This document shows positions 19,489 through 28,788 of a stretch of DNA of 64,000 nt, piece after piece. Under the pieces are notes generated by a model. It made no database searches. It was not told where the DNA came from and saw only the letters and a program-made list of their open reading frames with translations. Numbering within the stretch: position 1 is the first letter of the stretch; each line of letters starts with the position of its first letter. Origin of the DNA: Paraglaciecola algarum (lineage in GTDB: Bacteria; Pseudomonadota; Gammaproteobacteria; Enterobacterales; Alteromonadaceae); the NCBI RefSeq assembly GCF_021532655.1, contig NZ_JAKGAS010000001.1, positions 124,001 to 188,000 on the forward strand. Direction: 5' to 3'. The translations under genes were made by a program, and so were the position numbers.

Positions 19489-21141
19489 ATGAATAAAACT
19501 TTAAATATGTTGGCTTCTTTAACTTCTGCCTGTGTTGTAGCTGTTTTACTCACAGCTTGTGGTCAAGAATCAGCCAAAAAAGAAGTGGCTGCCTCTCAGC
19601 CAGCTAAACAAACTAAAAAGCCCTATAACATTCTTTACATCATGACAGATGATCACGCTGCTCAAGCGATAGGCACATATGGTAGTCGACTCGCTTCGTT
19701 AAACCCTACACCTAATTTAGATAAACTAGCCGGCGAAGGTATGGTGTTTGAAAATGCTTTTGTAACTAATTCCATTTGTAGTCCAAGTCGAGCCACCATT
19801 TTAACAGGCCAATATAGCCAAACTAATGGTGTGCAAGATCTAAAAGGTGGTATTGGAAAAGAGCAGCAATACTTGCCTCTTGAAATGAAAAAAGCGGGTT
19901 ATGAAACCGCTATTGTGGGTAAATGGCACTTAAAAGAAGAACCAGGGGCATTTGACTATTACCAAGTTCTACCTGGCCAAGGTAGTTATTTTGATCCGCA
20001 ATTTAGGGTGCAAGGGGATAAGACTTGGCCAAACAATACGACTGCCTACACAGGTCATTCTTCTGACGTGATAACCGACATAAGCATTGATTGGTTGAAG
20101 CAACGTAAATCTGATAAACCATTTTTCTTAATGCATCAATTCAAAGCTCCCCATGATTATTTTGAGTACGCACCAAGGTACAACGATTATTTAGCCGATG
20201 CGACTATTCCAGAGCCAGTTGATTTATATGGCGTTCCAGACACCTTTGGTTCTAAAGCGACACGTGGTGAAAATGACTCTCTGATCAGAGAAATTGGTAC
20301 CTCAATTTCTAAACGTAATCCGAGACGTAACTATGGTCAATATTATAAAACCGATCCTAATTTAGCTGATGACGAATACACACGTATAACCTATCAAGAG
20401 TATCTAAAAGGCTATTTACGTTGTATTAAAGGGGTAGACGACAACATTGCTCGTTTGATCCAAACTTTGAAAGATCAGGGGTTATATGACAACACCATAA
20501 TCGTGTATACCTCAGATCAGGGCATGATGTTAGGTGAACATGATTATCAAGATAAACGTTGGATATGGGATGAATCTATTCAAATGCCGTTTATTGTGAG
20601 GCATCCAGGCATAGACAATGCAGGGTCTCGCAGTGATTTATTAATAAACAACACTGATTATGCCCCGTTTTTGTTAGATTTAGTGGGACAAGAAACGCCT
20701 GATTATATGCATGGTCGTAGCTTTACGCCTGCATTAAGAGGTGAAACCCCTGACAACTGGCGTACCGCGACTTTTTATCGTTACTGGACCCACAGAATGT
20801 ATCATGAAGTGCCAGCTCATACTGGACTGCGCTCTAAAGACTATAAGTTGATTTTCTTTTATGGTGATAACTACCGTGAACAACAATTTCCTTTTTATGA
20901 TAAAAAGTGGACAGAAAAAACAGGTTTAGAGCCAAATAAAATTCCTACACCAGCGGGTTGGGAATTATACGATATGAAAAATGATCCAGATGAGTTGGTG
21001 AATATTTATGAAGACCCTAAATATGCGCCAGTCATTGCACAGCTTAAAGCCGAGTTAGTGAGACAAAGAGAGCTATACAATGAAACGGATGCAAATTATC
21101 CAAGAATGAAAGCTATTTTTGATAAACATTTTAATGATTAA
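19489..21141 (+). CDS. sulfatase lipoprotein (S1 type)
   Basis: A 550-residue type I sulfatase. The N-terminal signal ends in the lipobox LLTAC (Cys 24), placing it as a periplasmic lipoprotein. The modification motif C97-S-P-S-R in NSICSPSRATILTGQ is the site where a formylglycine-generating or anSME enzyme converts Cys to formylglycine; no such enzyme is in this window. Metal-site segments IMTDDHAAQ and YTSDQGMMLGEHDYQDKRW are intact. Marine relatives remove sulfate from algal or animal polysaccharides; the substrate cannot be assigned here. Confidence 0.92.
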   Translation: MNKTLNMLASLTSACVVAVLLTACGQESAKKEVAASQPAKQTKKPYNILYIMTDDHAAQAIGTYGSRLASLNPTPNLDKLAGEGMVFENAFVTNSICSPSRATILTGQYSQTNGVQDLKGGIGKEQQYLPLEMKKAGYETAIVGKWHLKEEPGAFDYYQVLPGQGSYFDPQFRVQGDKTWPNNTTAYTGHSSDVITDISIDWLKQRKSDKPFFLMHQFKAPHDYFEYAPRYNDYLADATIPEPVDLYGVPDTFGSKATRGENDSLIREIGTSISKRNPRRNYGQYYKTDPNLADDEYTRITYQEYLKGYLRCIKGVDDNIARLIQTLKDQGLYDNTIIVYTSDQGMMLGEHDYQDKRWIWDESIQMPFIVRHPGIDNAGSRSDLLINNTDYAPFLLDLVGQETPDYMHGRSFTPALRGETPDNWRTATFYRYWTHRMYHEVPAHTGLRSKDYKLIFFYGDNYREQQFPFYDKKWTEKTGLEPNKIPTPAGWELYDMKNDPDELVNIYEDPKYAPVIAQLKAELVRQRELYNETDANYPRMKAIFDKHFND

Positions 21142-21193
21142 ATATTAAGGTTCTGTTTATCGTTATATTGCGCTTAACTTATTAAAAGTTTGA

Positions 21194-21226
21194 AGCCCTA
21201 AATATGCAAATATTTAGGGCTTTTTG
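21194..21226 (+). terminator. intrinsic terminator of the sulfatase gene
   Basis: AGCCCTAAATA-TGCAAA-TATTTAGGGCT is a perfect 11-bp stem followed by TTTTGTTTT, 53 bases after the sulfatase stop. Confidence 0.9.
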
Positions 21227-21420
21227 TTTTATTTTAGCTTGACTATATTTGCTGCAATTCTGAGTAAAGGTAAGAGACAGCAGAATATGTTTTAGTGTTA
21301 TCTGACTTGAGGTGTATTAGGTATGTAGGCAAATACGCTTACCTCTAAATCATACTATTCAAATAGTTTGTAGTTTTATACTCTACACTACTACTAGTCG
21401 GATTATGTGGATATTGTGCT

Positions 21421-24400
21421 ATGGCACCGCGTACGGGTTTGAATGTTTTATTAAGAATAATGGCGCTAGGGTTATTTGGGATCAGTTTCACTAGTTTGGC
21501 AAATGATGTAAGTTTTGCCCAGCTAAGTTCGCAAACGCTAAGTGTCAGTTATGCCGTTATCGCTGGCATAATATTAGCTATTTTAATTTTGATTGTGGTG
21601 TGTAAATTTAAATTATCAGCTGCAAAAAAATCTCAGAATAAACAAGCGCAGCAAGTTGCTGCACAAACCGGCTTAATGGATGATTTTAGACAAGGTATAG
21701 TTCATTTAGATAAATCAGAGAACGTACTGTTTTGTAATAAAACTGCCGCATCTTTTTTAGGCAGTAGTCCTGATAAGTTATTAAACCAATCTTTTGTGGC
21801 TTTATTTGATGAAAATACCATAGACACTTTAAATCAAGCTTTGTCTGCCAATCAGTATGTTAATTTTCAAACCTATCTAAACACCAGTAAACGCTTTTTA
21901 CATATAGGTATTAGTCATGCTTCAGTGGCTTTAACTGGCGTAGCTAAAGTGATTTCATTAGCAGACGTGAGTAATTATCAAGATAAAATTAACAAAACTT
22001 CAGATGAACTTACCTACTTAAATACGAGTATTGAGCATAACCACTTAGGTCGTTTGAGCATAGATTTTGAGGAAAATACTTATACCGCTGATGATGTTTT
22101 TATTAATATGTTTGAGCATGCTATCGAAAAAATAGGTGAGCTTAAAAGTCTGAATAATAGGGTAAACAAAACCCAAGTATATGACTGGGAACAAGCCTTA
22201 AAAGCCGCTATTAGCAGCCATAATTTTGACATGCGTTGTGAATTAGCTCATGGCTCTACATCTGAGATAAAAGTGCAGGGGAGCCAACCTATCGACTCAA
22301 AACCTGAAGACATGTTGTCACTGCGTTTTATTGGGTTAAGTAAACATAAAAATACTAAAGGTGAAACCAGCCAAATGGATTTTGTGGTGCATGATCTTTC
22401 GGCTTTAGCTGCCCAAGAAAATTTGAATAAAGCCAATAAGGTGCAGATTAAAACGCTCTTAACCTCTAGTCCAAATCCTATTTATGTAGTCGATATTGAT
22501 GCCAAAGTCATAGACTGTAACTTGGCCTTTGAGCGATTGTTTAAACTCAAAAAAGAAAAGATATTACAGCAAACTATTTATGATTTAGGCCTATGGCCTG
22601 AAGACATTAATAAATTACATTCTGGAAATTCGAATAATGTAGCTTCAGCTAATATGAGCAAAGACAAGGAGTTTCAAACTGAATTAACCAGTGGCAAGGT
22701 GTGTAACTTCAAATTAAGATTGCAGCATATTGTTGACGAGCAAAATCAACGTTCGGGCATGATAGGGATCATTCAAGATGTCACTGAACTTAGACAAGTT
22801 AAAGCGGAACTAATTGAGACTAAAAAACACTTCACTACCATATTAGATTTAGCTCCAATAGCTGTCGCGACCATTGATGCTGACGATAAGATCATTACCG
22901 CTAATATCGCCATGACTGACAGATTAGGGATAAGCGAACGAGATTTGAAAAAAGACTCTTTTTATCAGTTGTTTAATGATCCAAGTAATGCAGGAAAGGC
23001 CGCAAAACTGATTCACCAATCGGGCCGCTTACGTCAGTTTAATGCTCAACTAAAAGGTAAAAATGGCGAACTACACGTCAGTTCTTTGCATGTGGATTTA
23101 TTAAATAAAGACAAACAAGAATACCTATGTTGGATATCAGATCGCACTGGCGAGCAATTTCAACAAGACAAATTTGAGAGCCTGCTACAGCATAGCAGTA
23201 TGCCAATGGCTATTTTGGGCGAAGAAGGTTTTACCCAACTTAACCCAGCCGCCTGCGAATTTTTCAAAATTGAAGATGAAGAAGCGCTATTTGGTGCTTA
23301 TCCATATTCAGCTAGTTTAAATAAAGATGAGATTGCCGTTACTGAGCTAGAAAGGCAAGTCACCAAAGTGAAGCTTGATGGCCAAGCTAAGTTTTTCCGT
23401 TGGGAGCATCAGGTAGGCCAAGAAATCCTGCCTTGTCAGGTCACCTATGTGCCTATGTATAAAGGCCAAGAATTTGATTCTATATTATGTATTTGGATGG
23501 ACTTTAGAGAATTACAACAAGCTGACCAAGCACGTTTAGAAGCCCTTAATTTACGTCAAGAAGCTGAAAAACAAGTGGCTGAAAAACAGGAAATGTTAGA
23601 GTCGAGTCAAGCTCAACTAGCGTCTAAATCACAAAATTTGGCTGACACAGTCACCAAATTACAAGCGGCTCAAGAAGATCTCTCTGAAAAGCAACATGAA
23701 TTCAGTAGTTTACAAGAAGCTCATGAGAACATTACCCACAACTTACAGGCCTTACAGCAAGACTATAAACAAAGCCGTAGTTTGTTAGATGAAGCGCAAA
23801 GTGCCAATGTAGAACTTACCACCCAGTTGCAAGAGTCGGCTGAAAAAGTGTCAGGCTTGCAAAATCAGCGTAATCAAATTTCAGATGCACTGCAACACAG
23901 TGAGAAGAAATTTAAAACTGCTCAACAAAACTTAATAGAAAGTGAAAGAAATGCTGAAAATCTTAAGCAACAGCAGTTAGTACAGCAAACTAAGATGAAA
24001 GATTTTGCGAATGAAATTGAACAGCTTCAAGGCTCTATTGCGCAAAAAGATAAACAAATACATGAGGTGGGCAGTCAAATTAATTCATTGCAATCTCAAT
24101 TGGCTAGTTCTGACAATACCAGTGAAAAGTTACGTCAGTCGTTGATTAATCAAAGAAAAGCCAGTGAACAAGCTGAAAATCAAAGGCGGCAATTAGAAAA
24201 AACCTGTCAAATGGCCCAATCTGAACTCACTAACAAAGTACGCCATGTAGAACATTTACAAAGTGAAATGCAAAAGTTTGAAGAAATGTCGACCCAACAA
24301 AAAGGCGACATGGAAAAACAACAAAGCCAGTTGTTGCATGAATTGCAAGAAAAACAGGCACAGCTAAAACAAACTCAAGCTGATTTAGATGAAACTAAAC

Positions 24401-26424
24401 AAGCCGCAGAGAAAGAAAAACAGGCAAAGCAGAAGCAACAAGCTCACTTGCAACAATTAGAGCAAGATTTAGCCGAAATGGAACAAAAAAATCAGCAACA
24501 AAAACAAAAAATGGCCACTACAGAGCAGGAATGGCAACAGCAGCAACAAAAAATACAACAAGAGTTAATAGCCAAACAAGATCAACTGCAACAAGCAGAA
24601 AACAGCTTAGAGTTAGCTAAACAGCAAAGTGAGGCAGAAAAGGCCGAAAAAGAACGCCAGCAATCTTTATTTGAACAGTTGCAAACTGAATTATCAGATA
24701 TGGAAGTGCGTAATAAAGAACAAGAAGCACAAATTGCCAAACGTGATCAGGAGTGGCAAGTACAACAAGATGAGATGCAAAAAGCCTTAAAAGACAAACA
24801 ACAAGAGTTACAACAAACTGAACAAAATTTAAATCAAGCTAAACAACAAACACAGGCAGAAAAAGCCGAACAACAAGCCTTATTTGAAAAATTACAAACT
24901 GAACTTGTTGAAATGGAAGCTCGTAATGCCAGTCAAGAGCAAAAAATGGCTCAAGCTGATAAAGACTGGCAATTACAGCAACAAAAAGTACAGCAAGAGT
25001 TACAAGCTAAACAAGAACAGCTGCAACAAACTGAAAATGTATTAATCAAAGCAAAACAACACGCTGAAGCAGAAAGAGCGGAGAAAGAACAGCAACAAGC
25101 TTTGTTTGAAAAACTCCAGTCAGAATTAATCGATATGGAACATCGAAGTGCCCAACAAAAACAAAAGATTGCCCAAAGTGACGAAGATTGGCATAAACAA
25201 CAACAGGTTTGGCAAGACGAAGTAGAAGCCAAACGCCAGCAGTTGTCGCAAACCCAAGGTAAATTAGCAGAAATTCAAAACCAAGCAGATGCTGAAAAAA
25301 TGGCGCGTTTGGAGCATCAACATAAACTTGAACAGCTGACCGTAGAATTAACCGATGTTGAAACAAGGGCCAGTAAACAAAAAGAAATGATTGAAGGCAG
25401 TGATGAAGAATGGCGTAAACATCATGCTGAAATTGAACAGCAAAAATTCCAGCTACAAAAAGCTTTACAAGAAGCAGAACAAAAAAATAGCCAGTTAAAA
25501 GAAAAGTTAGAAGGGAATCTAGAACAATTAGAACAGGCAGAATCACAAGTGTCTGAAACTCAGTCTGGTGAACAGAAACTCCAGCAAGAATTGGACAATG
25601 CTCGTAAACAAGCCGATGAGTTAGCAAACCGTTTAAAACAACAAGAGCAACATGAAAATAAACTGCAACAACAATTACAAGAACAGCAAGCGTCATTGCA
25701 AGGCAATGAACAAAATATCCATTCATTAGAAGCTAGACAAGCCCAGCTGACTCAAGCGCTAGAGGCTGTACAAAAAGAATATTCAGCCAGTAAAGAAAGT
25801 TTAGATGATAAACATAATGACCATTCTCAATTATCTGAACAGCTTAAAAAGTTGGAAAATGAATTACAAAATAGTAAACAGCAATTAGATAATAAAGAAT
25901 TAGCCTTACAAGATGCTCAGCAACAAATTCAAAGTAAAGAGTCTATGTTGGCTGAACAAGAAAGCGCGTTGCTAGCGGCCCATAAAGAAGAGCTACAACA
26001 AGCCCAGCAACAAGCACTAGAGCAAGGGGCAGAAGCACCCAATGAAACACTTCAAGAAATTGCTAAATTAAGCATGCCAGCGGAACCCGCTGTTTGGTTT
26101 GATTTATTGCATTATTTACAAAAGCAAACAAGTAATGAACCATTACCCGTTGCTCTTAAGAACTTAATGGAAGAGTTACAACAAGCGATTGAAGCCACAG
26201 AACAAGCTGTAGATGATGAAGATTTGTCCGGTATTTTGCGCGGCGCCCGTAAATTAGGGGGGGTTGCAAATAACGTGAATTCAGCAGCCTTAACTGATGT
26301 TGTTAATCGATTGGAAACTGATTGTGAGCAAGGTTTAGTGGATAATATTTCTATAGCTTGGCCATCAGTAAAACGTTCATTAAATAACAGCCTGAGAGTG
26401 ATTTATTCTAATTTGAATAGTTAA
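21421..26424 (+). CDS. giant membrane-anchored PAS/coiled-coil protein with HPt-like C-terminus
   Basis: A 1667-residue protein. A hydrophobic N-terminus and a transmembrane helix (about 41-63) are followed by PAS-like segments near 80-180, 341-465 (TSSPNPIYVVDIDAKVIDCN), 470-580 (LAPIAVATIDADDKIITAN) and 586-700. A Gln/Glu/Lys-rich coiled coil of about 840 residues (700-1540) contains 74-residue tandem repeats. The final 120 residues resemble an HPt four-helix domain, but the site AHxLKG reads ARKLGG, so the phosphorylatable His is absent. No kinase, GGDEF, EAL or receiver domain is present. It is probably a signalling scaffold; the function is unknown. It is a single-gene unit. Confidence 0.85.
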   Translation: MAPRTGLNVLLRIMALGLFGISFTSLANDVSFAQLSSQTLSVSYAVIAGIILAILILIVVCKFKLSAAKKSQNKQAQQVAAQTGLMDDFRQGIVHLDKSENVLFCNKTAASFLGSSPDKLLNQSFVALFDENTIDTLNQALSANQYVNFQTYLNTSKRFLHIGISHASVALTGVAKVISLADVSNYQDKINKTSDELTYLNTSIEHNHLGRLSIDFEENTYTADDVFINMFEHAIEKIGELKSLNNRVNKTQVYDWEQALKAAISSHNFDMRCELAHGSTSEIKVQGSQPIDSKPEDMLSLRFIGLSKHKNTKGETSQMDFVVHDLSALAAQENLNKANKVQIKTLLTSSPNPIYVVDIDAKVIDCNLAFERLFKLKKEKILQQTIYDLGLWPEDINKLHSGNSNNVASANMSKDKEFQTELTSGKVCNFKLRLQHIVDEQNQRSGMIGIIQDVTELRQVKAELIETKKHFTTILDLAPIAVATIDADDKIITANIAMTDRLGISERDLKKDSFYQLFNDPSNAGKAAKLIHQSGRLRQFNAQLKGKNGELHVSSLHVDLLNKDKQEYLCWISDRTGEQFQQDKFESLLQHSSMPMAILGEEGFTQLNPAACEFFKIEDEEALFGAYPYSASLNKDEIAVTELERQVTKVKLDGQAKFFRWEHQVGQEILPCQVTYVPMYKGQEFDSILCIWMDFRELQQADQARLEALNLRQEAEKQVAEKQEMLESSQAQLASKSQNLADTVTKLQAAQEDLSEKQHEFSSLQEAHENITHNLQALQQDYKQSRSLLDEAQSANVELTTQLQESAEKVSGLQNQRNQISDALQHSEKKFKTAQQNLIESERNAENLKQQQLVQQTKMKDFANEIEQLQGSIAQKDKQIHEVGSQINSLQSQLASSDNTSEKLRQSLINQRKASEQAENQRRQLEKTCQMAQSELTNKVRHVEHLQSEMQKFEEMSTQQKGDMEKQQSQLLHELQEKQAQLKQTQADLDETKQAAEKEKQAKQKQQAHLQQLEQDLAEMEQKNQQQKQKMATTEQEWQQQQQKIQQELIAKQDQLQQAENSLELAKQQSEAEKAEKERQQSLFEQLQTELSDMEVRNKEQEAQIAKRDQEWQVQQDEMQKALKDKQQELQQTEQNLNQAKQQTQAEKAEQQALFEKLQTELVEMEARNASQEQKMAQADKDWQLQQQKVQQELQAKQEQLQQTENVLIKAKQHAEAERAEKEQQQALFEKLQSELIDMEHRSAQQKQKIAQSDEDWHKQQQVWQDEVEAKRQQLSQTQGKLAEIQNQADAEKMARLEHQHKLEQLTVELTDVETRASKQKEMIEGSDEEWRKHHAEIEQQKFQLQKALQEAEQKNSQLKEKLEGNLEQLEQAESQVSETQSGEQKLQQELDNARKQADELANRLKQQEQHENKLQQQLQEQQASLQGNEQNIHSLEARQAQLTQALEAVQKEYSASKESLDDKHNDHSQLSEQLKKLENELQNSKQQLDNKELALQDAQQQIQSKESMLAEQESALLAAHKEELQQAQQQALEQGAEAPNETLQEIAKLSMPAEPAVWFDLLHYLQKQTSNEPLPVALKNLMEELQQAIEATEQAVDDEDLSGILRGARKLGGVANNVNSAALTDVVNRLETDCEQGLVDNISIAWPSVKRSLNNSLRVIYSNLNS
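24439..25540 (+). repeat. 74-residue tandem repeats within the coiled coil
   Basis: Four to five diverged units begin at 24439, 24661, 24874, 25096 and 25318, with spacings of 222, 213, 222 and 222 bases (74, 71, 74, 74 residues). Each has a start like QALFEKLQ, then ME.R, a Trp in D..W, and AKQ..AEKAEK. The repeats are visible in protein and, less clearly, in DNA. Confidence 0.85.
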
Positions 26425-26494
26425 GTTCTAGCCGTCTAAATTAATTCAGGTAGTATTTATACTCTCGATATTGTTTATTTTACTAAGGATAAAT

Positions 26495-27052
26495 ATGCGT
26501 CCACATTTGATTACTATTTTGACTTTAAGTTACGGGGCTTTAGCTCATTCATCACTAGCGGCTTTAGAATTGATAAGTAACGATATTTCACAGGGAAAAC
26601 CTATGTCAAGTAAGCATGAGTTTACTGGCTTTGGTTGCAAAGGAGATGATTTATCGCCGCATTTAAAGTGGCAAGGGGCACCCAAAGGTACCAAAAGTTT
26701 CGCTATAACTGTTTATGATCCAGATGCGCCAACAGGCAGTGGCTGGTGGCATTGGCAGCTGGTGAATATTCCTGCTTCTCAAACGGAGTTGGTGACGGGC
26801 GCAGGCGTTAAAAATTCGAAGCTATTACCAAAGGGTAGTCAGCAAATTGAAAATGATTATGGCAATGCCGCGTTTGGCGGTGCATGTCCGCCGCAGGGCC
26901 ATGGAATACATCATTATCGATTTACCATTCATGCAATATCAGCTGAAAAACTAGAGTTACCACAAGGAGCCTCAGGCGCTTTGGCTGGGTATATGATCAA
27001 CGCCAATACAATTGAATCTGCAACGATAGAAGCACTTTATAAACGTGATTAA
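26495..27052 (+). CDS. YbhB/YbcL family PEBP-like protein, secreted
   Basis: A 185-residue phosphatidylethanolamine-binding-protein-fold protein of the YbhB/YbcL (Raf kinase inhibitor-like) type. It has an N-terminal signal peptide (about residues 1-23, ending HSSLAA). Family segments are LSPHLKWQGAP, ITVYDPDAPTGSGWWHW and GIHHYRFTIHA, which line the small anion/ligand pocket. The physiological ligand in bacteria is unknown. The open frame begins at TTG 26471, but ATG 26495 has an AAGGA ribosome site at proper spacing. Its TAA stop overlaps the target duplication of the inverted-repeat element that follows. Confidence 0.9.
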   Translation: MRPHLITILTLSYGALAHSSLAALELISNDISQGKPMSSKHEFTGFGCKGDDLSPHLKWQGAPKGTKSFAITVYDPDAPTGSGWWHWQLVNIPASQTELVTGAGVKNSKLLPKGSQQIENDYGNAAFGGACPPQGHGIHHYRFTIHAISAEKLELPQGASGALAGYMINANTIESATIEALYKRD

Positions 27053-27055
27053 GAT

Positions 27056-27162
27056 AACCTGATGTGATGGTCTCCTCCCTAATTCGGCATCTAAGCGTTA
27101 GCTATGTGCCATGATTGAATTGAACCAAACAATCAAACGGGAGAAGACCATCACATCAGGTT
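27056..27162. mobile_element. 107-bp MITE-like element with 24-bp inverted ends
   Basis: The left end begins AACCTGATGTGATGG (27056-27079) and the right end is its reverse complement (27139-27162), 24 bases with one mismatch. The five bases AAGAT flank both sides (27051-27055 and 27163-27167) as a target duplication. There is no coding capacity, so this would be a non-autonomous transposable element. I saw no second copy in the window. Confidence 0.7.
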
Positions 27163-27207
27163 AAGATAGTTTTGAAAGCTTAAGATGATTCAATAATTAG
27201 ATTTTCT

Positions 27208-27235
27208 AAATAGATCCCCAACTGGGTATCTATTT
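27208..27235 (-). terminator. possible terminator of the RhlE-type helicase gene
   Basis: AAATAGATCCC and GGGTATCTATTT pair over 11 bases with one bulged T and a 5-base loop. It lies 32 bases beyond the helicase stop. The T-tract on the minus strand is weak. Confidence 0.4.
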
Positions 27236-27266
27236 ACTGTCACGGGCTACAGTTTTTAGTCTTGAA

Positions 27267-28526
27267 CTATTTTTTGGCTTTTTTACTGCCGGTTTTAACC
27301 GTTTTTTGAATACTCAATTGGCTAGCGGTTGCTTTATTGCTACGACTATTACGAGCATGGCGGCTGGCACTTTTTAATAGACTGACACGGTTACTCACTT
27401 CAAAACCAGGTTTTACGATACGTTTTATTTTGCTATCAATTAAACGTTCAATTTTGGCTACTGTGCTTTCTTCTTCGCGGCTAACAAATGAAATCGCATA
27501 ACCTTCATTGCCAGCGCGGCCGGTACGTCCAATTCTATGTACATAATCTTCGGGTAAGTAGGGCAGGTTGAAATTGACTACGTAATCTAACCCTTGAATG
27601 TCTAAGCCTCGGGCTGCGACATCTGTAGAAATAAGCACTTGTAAATCAGCCGATTTGAAATCCGCAATTGCGCGTCTACGAGCTCCTTGGCTTTTGTCGC
27701 CATGACACACAGCTGCGTTAATTTTACCTTGTTTAAGTGCCGCCATCAAAATATCGGCTTGATGTTTGGTGCTAGTAAAAACCAATACTTGGAACCAGTT
27801 TTGTTCTTTTAACAAACGTTTAAACAACTCGACTTTCCGAGATTCCTCCACTGGATACATGACGTGGGAAACCGTTTCGGCAGTGGTGTTGATCTTACTG
27901 ACTTTAATCACACTGTGATTATTTAGTATTTTGTGAGACAACTCATTTACTGCAGGTGAAGAGGTAGCAGAGAACAATAAAGTCTGATGTGTTTTAGTGG
28001 CTTGTTGTAATATGGCTTGAACGTCTGTTATGAAGCCCATGTCTAACATACGATCAGCTTCATCTAATACGACAAAATCTATATTGGCCAAATTGACGTG
28101 GCTTAAACTTAAATGTTCTAGTAAACGACCGGGAGTAGAAATAACAATATCCACTCCTGCTTTTAGTTTGGCTTTTTGGCCGCCCATTTTTACGCCGCCA
28201 AATAGTGCTGTAACCGTCAGTTGGGTAAATTGAGCGTAATTTTGAATGGTGTTGGCAAGTTGTTCAGCTAACTCCCTAGTGGGGGTTAAAATTAAAGCTC
28301 TAGGACTTTCTGCTCGGCATTCTTGAGGTGCGTCTAATAATTTTTGTAAAATAGGTAAAGCGAAAGCGGCAGTTTTACCTGTGCCTGTTTGAGCATTAAC
28401 TAATAGATCTTTTCCACGCCTAGCTGGAGTAATGGCTTGTTGTTGCACAGGCGTCATTTGGGTGTAACCACAGGCATCCAGCGCTCGTTGAATTTCGCTT
28501 GCAAAGCCAAGATTAGAAAATTTCAT
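27267..28526 (-). CDS. DEAD-box RNA helicase, RhlE type
   Basis: A 419-residue ATP-dependent RNA helicase. The Q motif region (FSNLGF to MTPVQQQAI), motif I AQTGTGKT, PTRELAEQ, STPGR, DEAD, SAT, VLVFTSTKHQAD, STDVAARGLDI and HRIGRTGRAG are intact. A short basic tail of about 50 residues rich in Lys and Ser follows. The layout matches RhlE-type helicases, which act in ribosome assembly and mRNA turnover, often in the cold. It is distinct from the helicase at 3612-4964, whose tail is longer. A candidate promoter and a candidate small RNA lie upstream. Confidence 0.92.
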   Translation of the reverse strand: MKFSNLGFASEIQRALDACGYTQMTPVQQQAITPARRGKDLLVNAQTGTGKTAAFALPILQKLLDAPQECRAESPRALILTPTRELAEQLANTIQNYAQFTQLTVTALFGGVKMGGQKAKLKAGVDIVISTPGRLLEHLSLSHVNLANIDFVVLDEADRMLDMGFITDVQAILQQATKTHQTLLFSATSSPAVNELSHKILNNHSVIKVSKINTTAETVSHVMYPVEESRKVELFKRLLKEQNWFQVLVFTSTKHQADILMAALKQGKINAAVCHGDKSQGARRRAIADFKSADLQVLISTDVAARGLDIQGLDYVVNFNLPYLPEDYVHRIGRTGRAGNEGYAISFVSREEESTVAKIERLIDSKIKRIVKPGFEVSNRVSLLKSASRHARNSRSNKATASQLSIQKTVKTGSKKAKK

Positions 28527-28562
28527 ATTGAATATCCTGTGTAACCACTAAAATGAGGGCGG

Positions 28563-28591
28563 AATATACAGTATTTTAGATAAAAAAGTCA
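28563..28591 (-). promoter_or_regulatory. candidate sigma-70 promoter of the RhlE-type helicase
   Basis: On the minus strand TGACTT (28591-28586) and TATATT (28568-28563) are separated by 17 bases, about 40 bases before the helicase start codon. Confidence 0.4.
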
Positions 28592-28640
28592 TATAGATAG
28601 CGTAATTATGCTACTAATTTACACTCAATATTAAAAAATA

Positions 28641-28715
28641 TAAAAAAACCGCATACCAAAGGTAGGCGGTCCAGGGGATAACTATGACAGTTCACTAGGC
28701 TGTCATAGTAACTGT
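28641..28715 (-). ncRNA. candidate small RNA with its own intrinsic terminator
   Basis: Read on the minus strand, a perfect 10-bp hairpin (ACTATGACAG pairing with CTGTCATAGT, 28709-28681) is followed by an 11-base linker. A second stem then pairs ACCGCCTACC with GGTATGCGGT (one mismatch, loop TTT, 28670-28648) and ends in seven T residues. This is a small-RNA-like layout of about 75 nucleotides between divergent genes. It could instead be an early-terminated leader of the helicase transcript. I see only weak promoter matches upstream. Confidence 0.45.
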
Positions 28716-28788
28716 AGACAACAAGTATGAATAAAAAGTTCAAAAAAGTAAATAAATATTCAATTTTATGTTAATTCGAGGTGGTTAT

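Noticed and set aside
24439..25540. Regularly spaced repeats that could suggest a CRISPR array or satellite
   Set aside because: The spacing of 213-222 bases, divergence between units and an uninterrupted reading frame show protein repeats.
25046..25726. A 226-codon minus-strand frame with a membrane-protein-like composition
   Set aside because: It is the complement of the Gln/Glu/Lys-rich coiled coil, whose codons read as Leu, Val and Phe on the other strand; no ribosome site or family match.
27056..27162. Integron attC-like site
   Set aside because: The fold-back shape is similar, but the RYYYAAC/GTTRRRY core pair is not in place, no integrase is nearby and five-base target duplications favour transposition.
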